In this document: positions 10,397 through 20,186 of the stretch, piece by piece
How positions within the stretch are numbered: position 1 is the stretch's first letter
Layout of the letters: each line of letters opens with the position of its first letter
From: Trichomonas vaginalis G3
Taxonomy: Eukaryota > Parabasalia > Trichomonadida > Trichomonadidae
Direction: 5' to 3'
NCBI RefSeq assembly: GCF_026262505.1
Contig: NC_067208.1
Span: 17,431,962-17,495,961 of the forward strand
Length of the DNA stretch: 64,000 nt
Translations under genes and position numbers: made by a program
Notes under the pieces: model-generated
Databases searched by the model: none
Told to the model about the DNA's origin: nothing
What the model saw: only the letters and a program-made list of their open reading frames with translations

Positions 10397-10410
10397 GGTT
10401 AGATCTAACC
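10397..10410. promoter_or_regulatory. Perfect 14-bp palindrome GGTTAGATCTAACC
   Basis: This exact palindrome recurs at 10944-10957 and 56831-56844, each time next to GGTAGA/TCTACC words and before AAAATATATTTTT. Near-matches lie at about 19543, 46826 and 55390. It sits between genes, which suggests a protein-binding site. Confidence 0.55.
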
Positions 10411-10443
10411 TTTTCAACTAAAATATATTTTTGCTTTAATTAA

Positions 10444-10875
10444 ATGTTTTCCGGAAACGTCGATGAAAATCATATGGACAAATTATATGAAAAAATTAAT
10501 AATGATTACCCCTCATTAACCAGGGAAATGACGGATTCTATAGTTCGTAAATTCGATGAAATACAGGATATGTGGTTCGATAGATTCGACATGAACGATA
10601 AGGAAAAGAGAAAGAACGATAACAATTTACTTACTAAAAGAATCCTAAAATCTAAAATAGGTGAAGCTTCAGCATTTAATACAGTACATAACTTTTACAC
10701 CGCTGTTTATATTTTCAATAATTTATTTAACGATGAACGAGAAAGAAAAGAAATGTTTAACGGAAGAAATGAATATGATTTTATCCTTTGTGCTGTTCGG
10801 GATGTTGACATGAAACTAAAGAAAATATTCTTATTACAAAATGATACCGTTAAGATGAAGTCAATGAGTTTTTAA
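10444..10875 (+). CDS. Unrecognised cassette protein, 143 residues
   Basis: It is predicted helical and highly charged (FDRFDMNDKEKRKNDNNL), with no recognised motif. The start is in a TTAATTAAATG context, 33 bases after the palindrome GGTTAGATCTAACC. It has no counterpart in the visible parts of Mavericks 2 and 3. The frame is open, but the sequence just downstream still looks coding-like, so the present end may not be the original one. Function is unknown. Confidence 0.5.
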   Translation: MFSGNVDENHMDKLYEKINNDYPSLTREMTDSIVRKFDEIQDMWFDRFDMNDKEKRKNDNNLLTKRILKSKIGEASAFNTVHNFYTAVYIFNNLFNDERERKEMFNGRNEYDFILCAVRDVDMKLKKIFLLQNDTVKMKSMSF

Positions 10876-11167
10876 ATCGTGATTTAAATGAAATTGATGA
10901 AGTTATGACCGAATGTTATAAAAAGTTCAAGGGGTAGATATCGGGTTAGATCTAACCTTTTCAACTAAAATATATTTTTGGTGTAAATTTTACTGACTGA
11001 CTAACTGACTGACCGTAACTAATTATTTACAAAAATAATTCATAAATGCCTTCCTCCTTTCGTACCTGTTGTCTAAATGTCATGTTGTCATCATTTTTAA
11101 AAGAAGTTAATTAACCTGGTGACATGGTGACGTGGTGACACCTTCAGTTATTCAAAAATAAATTTTC
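10876..11167. repeat. Intergenic region with palindrome and inverted GTCACC block
   Basis: It contains the palindrome at 10944-10957, a GACTGACTAACTGACTGACC run and an inverted copy of the GTCACC block (11068-11142). The CTTCAGTTATTCAAAAATAAA tail next to it is shared with the copies at 34219 and 59770. No gene is supported. Confidence 0.7.
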
Positions 11168-11671
11168 TTATAAAGCTTCAGGGTCTATTTCCTCAATCAT
11201 TTCCGTTCCTTCTTCATCATATTCAATCGTTGCTTCCTCAATTACTGGTAGGAGCTTATTGATTATATCTTTATTCGTTATTGTCTTCAGAGATGAAGGA
11301 TAATATTTCACAACTACTTCACTTGGAGGGCTCTTTGAGCCCATCTCGGCGCCTTGCGCCTTCTTGAATTCTTTCTGCTGCGATAAATCTAAAACAATGC
11401 TGAAAAATTCAACGTTAGAGTTCTTCATAATCGTATAATGTGTATCTTTGATATTTACAAATATTCCTTTCTGTTTAAGTAATACTGCTATTTCATGTGG
11501 TGTGTAACGTTTTCTGTCAATAATGATAGCGTATGGTTTAACGAACTGACCGTATTTAGATTCTTTCACAGACTTTTTATTGAATATAACGTTCACGTTT
11601 TTTCCATTTATGAATTCACCCTTAACAGCAGTAGCGAGAGCATTGTATGAATAGAACTTGTACTCAGACAT
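11168..11671 (-). CDS. Conserved protein beside the polymerase, 167 residues
   Basis: It is found in the same place, divergent from the polymerase, in Maverick 3 (59875-60348). The conserved parts are the opening YKFYSYNALATAVKGEF, a basic IIDRKRYTPHEIAVLLKQKG segment, and KYYPSSLKTITNKDIINKLL, with an acidic end. Its place next to the protein-primed polymerase makes a replication partner, such as terminal or single-strand-binding protein, conceivable; I see no diagnostic motif. A double-hairpin palindrome (11327-11360) adds about a dozen in-frame residues absent in Maverick 3. Confidence 0.65.
   Translation of the reverse strand: MSEYKFYSYNALATAVKGEFINGKNVNVIFNKKSVKESKYGQFVKPYAIIIDRKRYTPHEIAVLLKQKGIFVNIKDTHYTIMKNSNVEFFSIVLDLSQQKEFKKAQGAEMGSKSPPSEVVVKYYPSSLKTITNKDIINKLLPVIEEATIEYDEEGTEMIEEIDPEAL
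11327..11360 (-). repeat. Double-hairpin palindrome in the 167-residue gene
   Basis: GAGGGCTCTTTGAGCCC, ATCTC, then GGCGCCTTGCGCC. The Maverick 3 gene has no counterpart at this point. Confidence 0.82.
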
Positions 11672-11771
11672 TATTTTATTAAAATTAAAAATATAAATTA
11701 TTTTAAAAAATTAAGTTTATTTTTAAATTATATTTTTTACGGAAAATATTTTTTTTTATTTTCCATAAAAG

Positions 11772-14700
11772 ATGTATAAAAAGCTATCTAGATTAGACCA
11801 TGAAGAAATTAAGAAGTTATTGAAGAATGCTGGCATTGAAGTTAGCAAAAGATATGCGACTAACAAATCTTCATTAGCTAAATACCTCAATGATTACAGA
11901 GGTGTAGTCACTTACGAGAAAATTAATGATTACATTAATAACAAAACATTTCCTTTAAATGATGTTCAGGTTAATTTATATCATAAACAAGCGGTACCGA
12001 AGGAAGTAAGAAAAGAAATGTATGATATAACTAATGTTAATGTAGGTGAAACGAGAAAGAAGAAAAGCGATGAAGAAAAGAAAAATATAGCTGTAAAGTA
12101 TGCAAAAGCAATTGCACAATTACGCAAAGCAAACGAAGTTATTAAATCTATAGACGATAAAGCTCTTGATGACGAAAAATGGTTAAAGAAGGATGAAAAT
12201 AATAAATGCAAAAATGTTAAAGCAGGAAATAGAATCATAGATTTTAATATTCGTGAACTCAATGAAGAAAACAGAAATTACCTACATGAACGTTTCGGTA
12301 AAATGTTTATTAGGCTTCTGCAGAAGATAAAAGTAAATTCACAGCAAAAATGGATGATTTGTTATAAACTCGATGGTAAATTTACTAATTCAACATTGAA
12401 TATCGAGAACATCGGAGCTTTGCTTCATCAGTTAAAGCAATAAAACTTTATAACAGAGATTGAAGCAAACGCAGCCGGAATAATTGAAAAACATTATGAT
12501 TTCTTCATGACAAATATTAAGAACCTCGAAGAAATTAAAATGTATGATTTAACTGAATATGAAGGATTAACGATGAGCGATATTAAGAAAGGTAAGCCAC
12601 AGAAGAGAGAAAAAAGAGATGAAAGCAAATTAACAGCACGTCAGCAAAGATTATTAAACAGACTTAAAGAAATAGGAGATAAACAGGATATAGATGATTT
12701 TTGGAATGAAATTCTTGATGAAAAGAGAACGAATAAAAAGAGAAGTGGAGAGTTTTGGAAGTATCTTTGCAGATTACCTATAAATCTTGAACGCTATCAA
12801 ATTTTCAATGAACTTAACAAAAGAACTGCTAAGTTGATGACAGAAGATAACTGCTTCGTTTATGCTTGCATTCAGGCTGGAGTTGATGAGCAGACGGTAG
12901 ACCACATGCGTGAAGTTATTAGAGTTAGAGATTTTCCACAAAGTAAGATTCAGGAAATTTCTAACGCAACAGGCATAGCATTTAATGTTACCATTGGTTA
13001 TTTCAATGACTCTAGACATAATGAAATAAAGAGATATATACCAAAAGAATGTGAAACTGTTCGAACTATTGACTTACTTCTTGTTGAAGACCATTACATG
13101 TTAAATGAAAGATTACCTATGACAACATATTTTATCATAAATTATAACGAAATTCTCAAATCATTAGGCGGCTGGAATATTGAGCGTCAAATGAAAATAT
13201 ATAAGAAAAGGGAAAATAGATTTGTTATTGATTCTACGCGAACAACTCCTTTATGGGATATTTTGAAAACATTAAGAGAGTGCAATTACTTTGAACCGTT
13301 ATCTTATGGTGAACTTTTCACTTATACAACAGATTTATATAAACAAAAACTTGCACCGTTTAAAGATTTAAATTATACCCCGAACTACTGTGTTCAGTTA
13401 AAGAAAAAGTCTGAAAGTAAAGATAGTGATAAATCAAAACAAAAATTCATTCCTGAACACATTTTCTTCGCTGACTTTGAATGTAGCACTGATGGAGTTC
13501 ATAAAGCCTTTAACATTTGTTATGATAGTGAAGATGGAAAGATTAGCGAAAGCATTTGGGGTCAAAATTGTGCAACAAAATTTTTAGAAAGAATTCCTGA
13601 TAAAAGTTTAATATATTTTCATAACCTCAGTTATGATATCAATTTCATTTTAAGACATTTAACAGAAATTAGCGGAACACCAATTATTAAGGGTTCTAGA
13701 ACAATGCAGATAACGGGAATATATAAAGGTAAAGCAATCATTATTAAAGATTCATACACTGTTATAAATAAGAAGCTTAAACTATTTCCTGAAATGTTTC
13801 ATTTGCAGTGTGGTGAAAAGGAAGTATTTCCGTATCAATATTATTCAAGCTCTTTATTAGTTAATGATAACAAAACTGGCGTAATTTCTGAAGCGTGTAA
13901 GTTTGTAAAAGATATTGAAACGTTCATGAAAAACATAGATTTAATCGAAAACTGCAGAATAGATGAAAACCATTTCGATTTAGAAAAATATAGCTCATTT
14001 TATTGCAAACAGGACGTAAGGATTTTAAGAGAAGGTTTTGTTAAGTTCAGAAATGATATATTGAAAGAGTTTGATTTAAACGTTTATGATTACGTTAGCA
14101 TTTGTTCAATCGCTAACAAACTTTTCGAAAACAGAGTATATTTCCCGAATGGAAATTTATATGACCTTTCAAATAAACCAAGAGAATTTATTTCACGCTG
14201 TATTCAAGGTGGAAGATGTATGCTGTCAGATAACATGAAACAAAAGAGCGAAAAGAAACTCATTGCTGACTTCGATGCTGTTTCATTATATCCCTCAGCT
14301 ATGCGAGACTTTATACTTTAGAAGGAATTCCAAAGGTTATGAAGAAAGAAATGTTAAACAGTGAATATTTGTTAAAACATTTATTCGATGATGACCAGGG
14401 CGAGCCTGAAGGTGAGAAATTCATTTCCGGATTCTTTGTTTTAATAAAAATAACCGAGATTAAGATTAAAAGGCACTTTCCATTAATAACAGTAGATCCA
14501 GAATTAAACCCGGAGCTAAAGGTTCCAAGAAGTTCTAACACATGCTGTTTAATGTATGTGGACCACATAGCTTTGCAGGATTTAATAAAATATCAGGGCA
14601 TCAGCTGCGAAGTATTACAGGGTTACTACTACGATGAAAAAAGAGATTTTAGAATAAGAGATGAAGAAAGAAATTGTTTGAATTGAGATTAAAGTATAAG

Positions 14701-15523
14701 AAGGAAGAAAATCCGCTACAAGAAAATATTAAATTAATTTTGAACAGTATTTATGGAAAAACTATTTTGTCCCCGATAGAGTCGAAAATTAAAATCATTG
14801 ATGATAAAGATGCTGTTAGGTATGCCATCAGAAATTATAACCATATCATTAAATTTGAAGGTTTAGATGGTTCGGATAAAACTATTTTCAAACTAACTAA
14901 AAGCATTTGCAGACACTTTAACTTTTGCCCCTTAGGTGTTAATATCTTATCTATGTCGAAACGTATCATGAATGAAGTATTTTGCACTGCTGAGGATATG
15001 GGCTTAAATCTTTACCAGGACTGTGATAGCATGCATATTTTCAATGAAGACATACCACGTTTAGCTCGGGAATTTCAGAAAAGATATGGTCGTGAATTAA
15101 TAGGAAAGAATTTAGGTCAGTTTCATTCAGATTTTGCAGAAATCACAAAAGATAAACAAAGTTTAGCTTACAAGTCGATATTTTGTGGAAAGAAGACTTA
15201 CATAGACCTTTTAATAAATGACATTGGTGAAGTTGCATTTCATGCACGTATGAAAGGCGTAAAACAAGATGTCATTGCTTTAACCGCTAACGAAATGTTT
15301 CCTGACGCAGTACAATGCTATTATAATGAAGATAAGAACATTCATATTCCTGTTGGAAAATATGATAAAGATTCTGAGTTCAGTATAATGAAATTATATC
15401 AAGCCCTTCACGGGTCAGGAAATCGCATTTGATTTATGCAAATCAACAGCACCCTGTTTTGAAGAGAAGTTTAACTTTTCAATAACGACTAAAAATACTT
15501 TCATAAGGAAATTAAAGTTCTGA
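11772..15523 (+). pseudogene. polB: Protein-primed family B DNA polymerase, broken copy
   Basis: It is the replicative polymerase of the Maverick. The exonuclease motifs are visible: ADFECSTDG (Exo I), IYFHNLSYDINFI (Exo II) and YCKQDVRIL (Exo III). The polymerase motifs are ADFDAVSLYPS (A), ILNSIYGKT (B) and QDCDSMHIF (C). A long N-terminal region of more than 500 residues precedes the exonuclease, as in Polinton polymerases. The gene would copy linear DNA by protein priming from the terminal repeats. This copy is broken in about four places. Confidence 0.88.
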
Positions 15524-15579
15524 AGTCATAAATGATATAATATATTTTTATCGTTCAAGACAAAAATAAACTTTTCATA

Positions 15580-16135
15580 TTAAATTATGTAAGCGTTTGA
15601 ATTTACTATATGTAATGCACGTTCTTTTTCCATTACATCATAAACGTTAACATATAATGAACCATTTATGTTTTCATTAATGTATAGTTCTTTATACTGA
15701 CGACCGTTATAATAATAAAACAAATCTGCATTGATGTCGTAAAATAAATCCTCAAATTCATGATTTCCATAATGTGAAACAGTAATTGAATTTTCACTGA
15801 TTTCATCAACGAAATTATATTCTACTCCATTTGCTTTACTTCTATTTCTATTATTTGTAGAACTTGAACACCAATGTAATTATCAATCTTATTATTATTT
15901 CTAACTTTATCGTAATGGTCAACTTCCCCAAAACTATCAGGATTATCAATCCACTGAATAGCTATTAATCTATGCTTAAGATATTTTTTACCGTTAAGGG
16001 TTAATCTTATATATCCATTCTTTTCTTCATACTCACTGACAGTCTTTCCGTTTTTCTTTCTTCTTATTTGATACGGATATTTTGTGTTAATTTCGTAATC
16101 TTCATCAGCTACTAAGTTTCCCAGTTATTTTCCAT
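15580..16135 (-). pseudogene. HNH endonuclease gene remnant
   Basis: This sequence lies between the polymerase and the capsid-like gene and is related to the HNH gene of Maverick 2 (26684-27238). Recognisable parts are an N-terminal NUMOD4-like stretch, an HRLIAIQWIDNP segment with the HNH-type EVDH motif, and a C-terminal domain shared with the 26342-26629 gene. HNH genes of this kind are often homing or free-standing endonucleases. The copy is broken. Confidence 0.6.
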
Positions 16136-16181
16136 CGTTTTATAAAAATAAAAAAATCAGAAAATTAAAAATTAACTACAT

Positions 16182-17761
16182 TTATTTTTTTCTATCACCT
16201 CCATCAGCAGCTAAATTATAATCATCAATTCTAACAGCAGGGATGCCGGCTGGTCTAACTTGAATAGCGAAACAAGCATTTCTAAGAAATCCTAATAAAG
16301 GTTTGACAGTGTATTTTTCGCTTATATTTGTATCATCAGCTTTAACACCTAATTTATATGTAATTGGTGCCGTTGATGTTTGACCCTGTTGAAATGTGAA
16401 ATCAGTTTCCGTAGGGAATCCACAGAGGAAATGAGTGTTATCGTATGATTCATATAAATGTTTAACGCTTCCATCATCAATTAACGACCTCATCACATCT
16501 TCATTAAATCCTATCATATCGTTATTTGTATTGCATGCATTAGCAACCATTTCATAGAACACAGGACCATAAGAGCTTCGGGTTCAGCTGGCATACTTCC
16601 ATAAGCGCCCATTGATAATTGAAGGGTTTCAAATTGAGGATTTTCGAAATTCACGATATAATTATCATTCTTCCTAAATAAAGCCCAAATGCTTTTAACG
16701 TTAATTGGTGTATAAGCTGCTGTGAAAGTTGCTGATGGTGAACCTTTACTGAACGAACCGTCCATAGGAATCCAGTCCATTACTTTAATTGGAAAACATA
16801 AAGCTTGTGATGTATAATGATCGACTAATTCAGTGTAAATATTTGGATCGAGTGAAAATGCTTTAGGATGAATGAAGCAATCAATGAATTCAGCTGATTT
16901 CTTCGTTAATCTTTGTTCAACTGTTGAAACAGTAATTTCACCATTTGATTTAGAAACTGCTGTTATCATATTGAATGGTTCATTCCATGGAACAAATTTA
17001 TTAGTTGGTGGGTCATAATTATCTTTTACCTGACTGATTAAAGAAGGATTATGAGCTAAAATATCTTCTACCGGCAGTGCTGTTACCTGGAAATGCATCG
17101 CTACTAAATTTAACCTTTAACTGAATGTTGCCTGCAAAAGCAGGAATAAATCTAATAACTTCTAGAATAAGGAATTTACGACATGGAATCTTTATTTTAA
17201 TGTCAAAATTAATTTCAGCTCCTGCAGCTAAAGGTCCTGAGATAATTTGACCTGTTCGAACTGTTCCAGAACGTTTCCATACATCTTTATGTCTCGTTTT
17301 TGAGAAAACATCAACTTTCTTTATTTGTTCTGTAGTCTGTGAATTAGAAATGATATATGCTTCTTCTCTTGCGTTATCCTGACTATAAATAACTCTTCCA
17401 TTTGCTAATAACTGATATGCTTCAATGGTGTAAATTGATTCATCAAAAACGCCAAAAAACCTGGAGAATTAGTATTTGGAATTGATGAGCCAGTAATAGC
17501 ATTATCCACGATATATTTACTTTTATAGGTAGTTGTAAGGAATGTGTTATAAAGGTCTAGCATATTTTCACCTGGCGGAGATAAATTGAATGTGACCCAG
17601 TTATGATCCTTTGCGCTTCCTGGTTGTGATGGAATTTTTGCATCGATATATCTTCTATTAGTATCACCAATATTAATTGCATTATCGATTACATCAAAAT
17701 ATGAACGAATTTGATGGATATGTTCAGCTGGTGTAAATTCGTTAAGCTGTTCGTTTTGCAT
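16182..17761 (-). pseudogene. Putative major capsid protein gene, broken copy
   Basis: About 520 codons long. It opens MQNEQLNEFTPAEHIHQIRS and is strand-rich, with many Pro/Gly turns. It includes a shared stretch KVMDWIPMDGSFSKG and ends near PAGIPAVRIDDYNLAADGG. Size, composition and its place between the polymerase and the terminal repeat make it the best candidate for the double-jelly-roll major capsid protein. That is inference, not a motif match. The Maverick 2 copy is at 24721-26289. It is broken in about three places. Confidence 0.55.
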
Positions 17762-17787
17762 GTTTTATGTTAGATAAAAATATTTAT

Positions 17788-18294
17788 TTAGTTTAATACT
17801 CTAACTCTTCTTCTTAGTTGAGGAATTTGTTTCTTTTGTTCAATAATTTCATGTTTTACGTTTTTAACAAACTCTTCATTAATTTTGGTTTCCTGCTCTT
17901 TTACTGGTGGGTCTGGATTTTTTGATTCCGTTTGCTTTTCAATGAAATTTACAAATTTAGCTATTAATTCTTGATTCGTTATCGAAAGTACATCGGGTTT
18001 GATTTCGGCGCTCTGCGCCAAGATGGACTCTCTGAGTCCTCCTGGTTTAGGTTCTGGTTTAGATTCCGTTTCCTTTATCGTGGGCTTTGTCTTGACAACC
18101 TCGCTGTCTTCCGCTTTTGTTTCAAGTTTAGGTTTTATATCTATTTTATCAGTTTCCGAATTCGTTAATGGAACTCGTCTTTTTCTTACATAAATTTTTC
18201 CATCTTTACTTGTTGATACATAATATAATGGATGCTGAATTCCTCTTGCATCATTTAATATAATCGATTGTCTCTCAGATTTTGATAGGCTCAT
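17788..18294 (-). CDS. Pro/Lys/Glu-rich protein, 168 residues
   Basis: Function is unknown. A conserved N-terminus reads QHPLYYVSTSKDGKIYVRKR, a small strand motif that also appears as GFYVHQMKDGRVQFRKI in the 76-residue protein at 44843-45073. A low-complexity middle follows (KETESKPEPKPGG) and a basic end (QIPQLRRRVRVLN). A double-hairpin palindrome (18006-18041) lies within the coding sequence, in frame. The gene is divergent from the lysine-rich gene at 18345 with about 50 bases between starts. Low complexity with basic ends would fit a DNA-condensing or scaffold protein. Confidence 0.6.
   Translation of the reverse strand: MSLSKSERQSIILNDARGIQHPLYYVSTSKDGKIYVRKRRVPLTNSETDKIDIKPKLETKAEDSEVVKTKPTIKETESKPEPKPGGLRESILAQSAEIKPDVLSITNQELIAKFVNFIEKQTESKNPDPPVKEQETKINEEFVKNVKHEIIEQKKQIPQLRRRVRVLN
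18006..18041 (-). repeat. Double-hairpin palindrome in the 168-residue gene
   Basis: GGCGCTCTGCGCC, AAGAT, then GGACTCTCTGAGTCC. The same unit is at 20441-20474 in Maverick 2. Confidence 0.8.
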
Positions 18295-18344
18295 ATTTAA
18301 TTCAAATAAAATTTTTAAATTTTGAATTTTTTATCGGTAATCAA

Positions 18345-18578
18345 ATGAGTCAGGGATTAGATATTGAAGCCATCAAAAAAGAAATTCGTGAGCAGATATT
18401 AACAGAACTAAAGACACCTAAAGCCGAAGAAAAACCAGTAAAACCAAAAAGGAAATTAAGTGAAAAGCAGTTAGCCGCATTAGCTGCAGGAAGAGAGAAG
18501 AACCCGAGAATGAAAGCAAAAAGAGAACGTGAGGCTAAAGAAAAAGCTGAAAAGGAAAAGGCTGAAGAGGCTCATTGA
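18345..18578 (+). CDS. Small lysine-rich protein, 77 residues
   Basis: I chose the start at 18345 because MSQGLDIEAIKKEIREQ follows a short AT-rich leader; upstream codons overlap the divergent gene. The KRKLSEKQLAALAAGREKNP motif followed by a Lys/Glu/Ala helix is a type often seen in small proteins of large DNA viruses and their relatives; its role is unknown, probably nucleic acid binding. The Maverick 2 copy is cut by the insertion of Maverick 1 within this motif. The end runs into a double-hairpin palindrome (18567-18600). Confidence 0.65.
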   Translation: MSQGLDIEAIKKEIREQILTELKTPKAEEKPVKPKRKLSEKQLAALAAGREKNPRMKAKREREAKEKAEKEKAEEAH

Positions 18579-18600
18579 GCCTCATGAGGGTCGAAGACCC
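18567..18600 (+). repeat. Double-hairpin palindrome at the end of the lysine-rich gene
   Basis: GAGGCTCATTGAGCCTC, ATGA, then GGGTCGAAGACCC. The stop codon of the gene lies inside the first hairpin. Confidence 0.75.
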
Positions 18601-18648
18601 TTTTTCATTGAGAAGAAAGAATAAATGATATATTTTTGTTTGTAATAA

Positions 18649-19486
18649 ATGTATAGACAAGTACCTTTAACAGTTGCTTTCAGTTCTGAAACGAAAATGT
18701 CAAAATAAATGGAAATAGAATTACATTTAAATTACCTATTGACTGGCTGTGAATATAAATGAAAAATATATTGGTTTATCAAATATGTATATAACGCGAG
18801 GATTTAGAAAGGTTGAATTTGAGCTTGAAGTTGTTGTTATAAACGATACACAAGAATTTAAGCAAACTATTCACATATATAAATATTTCAAAGATGATAC
18901 AACATTATATGAATGCATGAATGATTTTAATGAAATTTTCGAAAAGAAATTTAACAAAAACGCTTTAGGATTAAATGTGTATCTTGATAAATTAGGTGAA
19001 GAAGGAATTCATCCGCAGATTATAGACTTTCATTATGAATTTATTGAACAAATAGATGATTCACATACATGCACATTTGTTATATACTCGCCGTTTAATG
19101 AAGTAGCAGAAAAGAGACAAAGTGATTTTAGGATAGGTTTTAAAATTTCTCAGTATAATGAAGACTTCATGAATGTATTTAATTATAAACCCGGAGAAGA
19201 ACGAACAGTATTATTACCAATAATAACATATAATGTATGGGACAGAAAACAAGTGATCTTATATTCAAATATCGCTAAAGGGGTTGAAAATGAATTTATT
19301 GGGCATACTAGAGCATCACCATTAACAAGTATTAAATATTATAAGTTATCAGGAAATAATAGAGAGTTTTGGATTGATATGTATTCTACACACGATCATA
19401 AATGCCCCGTTGTATTACCCGAAGACAGAAAGGATGTTTTCTTCCTTGAGGCTCAGTTAATGAATTCAACTATTGCAACTTTATAA
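18649..19486 (+). pseudogene. Third virion-like protein gene next to the terminal repeat
   Basis: About 245 codons are clear from 18749 on. I place the likely beginning near the TAAATG at 18649, but the exact start is not settled. The protein is strand-rich (FELEVVVINDTQEFKQTIHI) and ends VVLPEDRKDVFFLEAQL, close to the LPDDRKDSIIIELIL end of the penton-like protein. This links it to a family of related virion-type proteins in the same element. It is the last gene before the terminal repeat. Confidence 0.55.
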
Positions 19487-19550
19487 GAAAATTTATGAAA
19501 AATTCACAAGGTTAGAAATGAGGTTAGATATCGGGTTAGATCTACCCTAA

Positions 19551-19587
19551 GCCGCGTAGCGGCGAGATGGGCTCAAAGAGCCCTCTA
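19551..19587 (+). repeat. Double-hairpin palindrome in the terminal repeat
   Basis: GCCGCGTAGCGGC, GAGAT, then GGGCTCAAAGAGCCC and CTCTA. The other terminal repeat reads straight through (junction 45290/45291). Confidence 0.9.
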
Positions 19588-19689
19588 AATTAATTTTATC
19601 ATTTATGAAAAATTTAGTATATACAGAAATTAAAAAATTTTTGAGTTAATTTATTTTTAAGTTTATTTTTTTACTCTGGGTGTTAAAAT

Positions 19690-19910
19690 CTATGATAAAA
19701 AAATAAATAAAAAAATTTTAACGTTAATTTTTAAGTTTATTTTTAAAAAATTATTTTTTTTATTTTGTGAAGTGTCAAAAATTTTAACGTTAATTTTTAA
19801 GTTTATTTTTTAAAAATTATTTTTTATTTTGTAAAGTGTCAAAAATTTTAACGTTAATTTTTAAAGTTAATTTTTTAAAAAAATATTTTTTTATTTTTTG
19901 TAAATGTCAA
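19690..19910. repeat. AT-rich tandem repeat inside terminal repeat (about 3 units)
   Basis: Units of about 65 bases run from GTCAAAAATTTTAACG through AATTTTTAAGTTTATT and long A/T runs to TTTTGTGAAGT. They degrade toward the terminus. Copy number differs from the Maverick 2 end. Confidence 0.8.
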
Positions 19911-20008
19911 AAATATGTTTTGTAAATTTACGATATCCGATTATTTTGTCAAAACATGAAAAGGGGAAATGAGGGGCGTAGACCCTTGGTACCCAATTTC
20001 ATGATACT

Positions 20009-20136
20009 AACTGCTTTTCACTTAATTTCCTTTTTGGTTTTACTGGTTTTTCTTCGGCTTTAGGTGTCTTTAGTTCTGTTAATATCTGCTCACGAATTTC
20101 TTTTTTGATGGCTTCAATATCTAATCCCTGACTCAT
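20009..20136 (-). pseudogene. Lysine-rich small gene of Maverick 2, cut by Maverick 1
   Basis: The N-terminal part of the same gene as at 18345-18578 is identical in the visible part (MSQGLDIEAIKKEIREQ). It stops at the border of Maverick 1. This junction is the evidence that Maverick 1 inserted into Maverick 2. Confidence 0.75.
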
Positions 20137-20186
20137 TTGATTACCGATAAAAAATTCAAAATTTAAAAATTTTATTTGAATTAAAT

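Larger units (their letters stand above)
1..20008 (+). mobile_element. Maverick/Polinton 1, left end outside window
   Basis: This is a large virus-like DNA element with a protein-primed polymerase, rve integrase, packaging ATPase, capsid-like proteins and a fibre protein. Its right end is the terminal repeat finishing GATACT at 20003-20008. The next bases resume the lysine-rich small gene of Maverick 2 in mid-gene, so it inserted into that element. AACTGC (20009-20014) is the candidate 6-bp target repeat; its partner lies left of the window. By comparison with Maverick 2, about 1.7 kb is missing on the left, giving a total near 21.7 kb. Near-identity to Maverick 2 points to recent activity. 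It is broken, with roughly a dozen breaks over its genes. Confidence 0.9.
19498..20008 (+). repeat. Right terminal inverted repeat of Maverick 1
   Basis: This stretch aligns over its length with 45238-45766, the end of Maverick 2. It opens with AATTCACAAGG and a GGTTAGATATC motif, passes through AT-rich tandem repeats and closes with GATACT. Read inward the terminus begins AGTATC, fitting the 5'-AG start known for Polintons. The last 50 bases form a stem (CATGAAA at 19955-19961 pairing with TTTCATG at 19997-20003) enclosing GGGGCGTAGACCC. A double-hairpin palindrome at 19551-19587 is absent from the Maverick 2 copy. Confidence 0.85.

Noticed and set aside
18749-18760. A start of the terminal virion-like gene at 18749
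   Set aside because: The codon there is GTG and the local context does not fit the TAAATG pattern; the TAAATG at 18649 is the better candidate.
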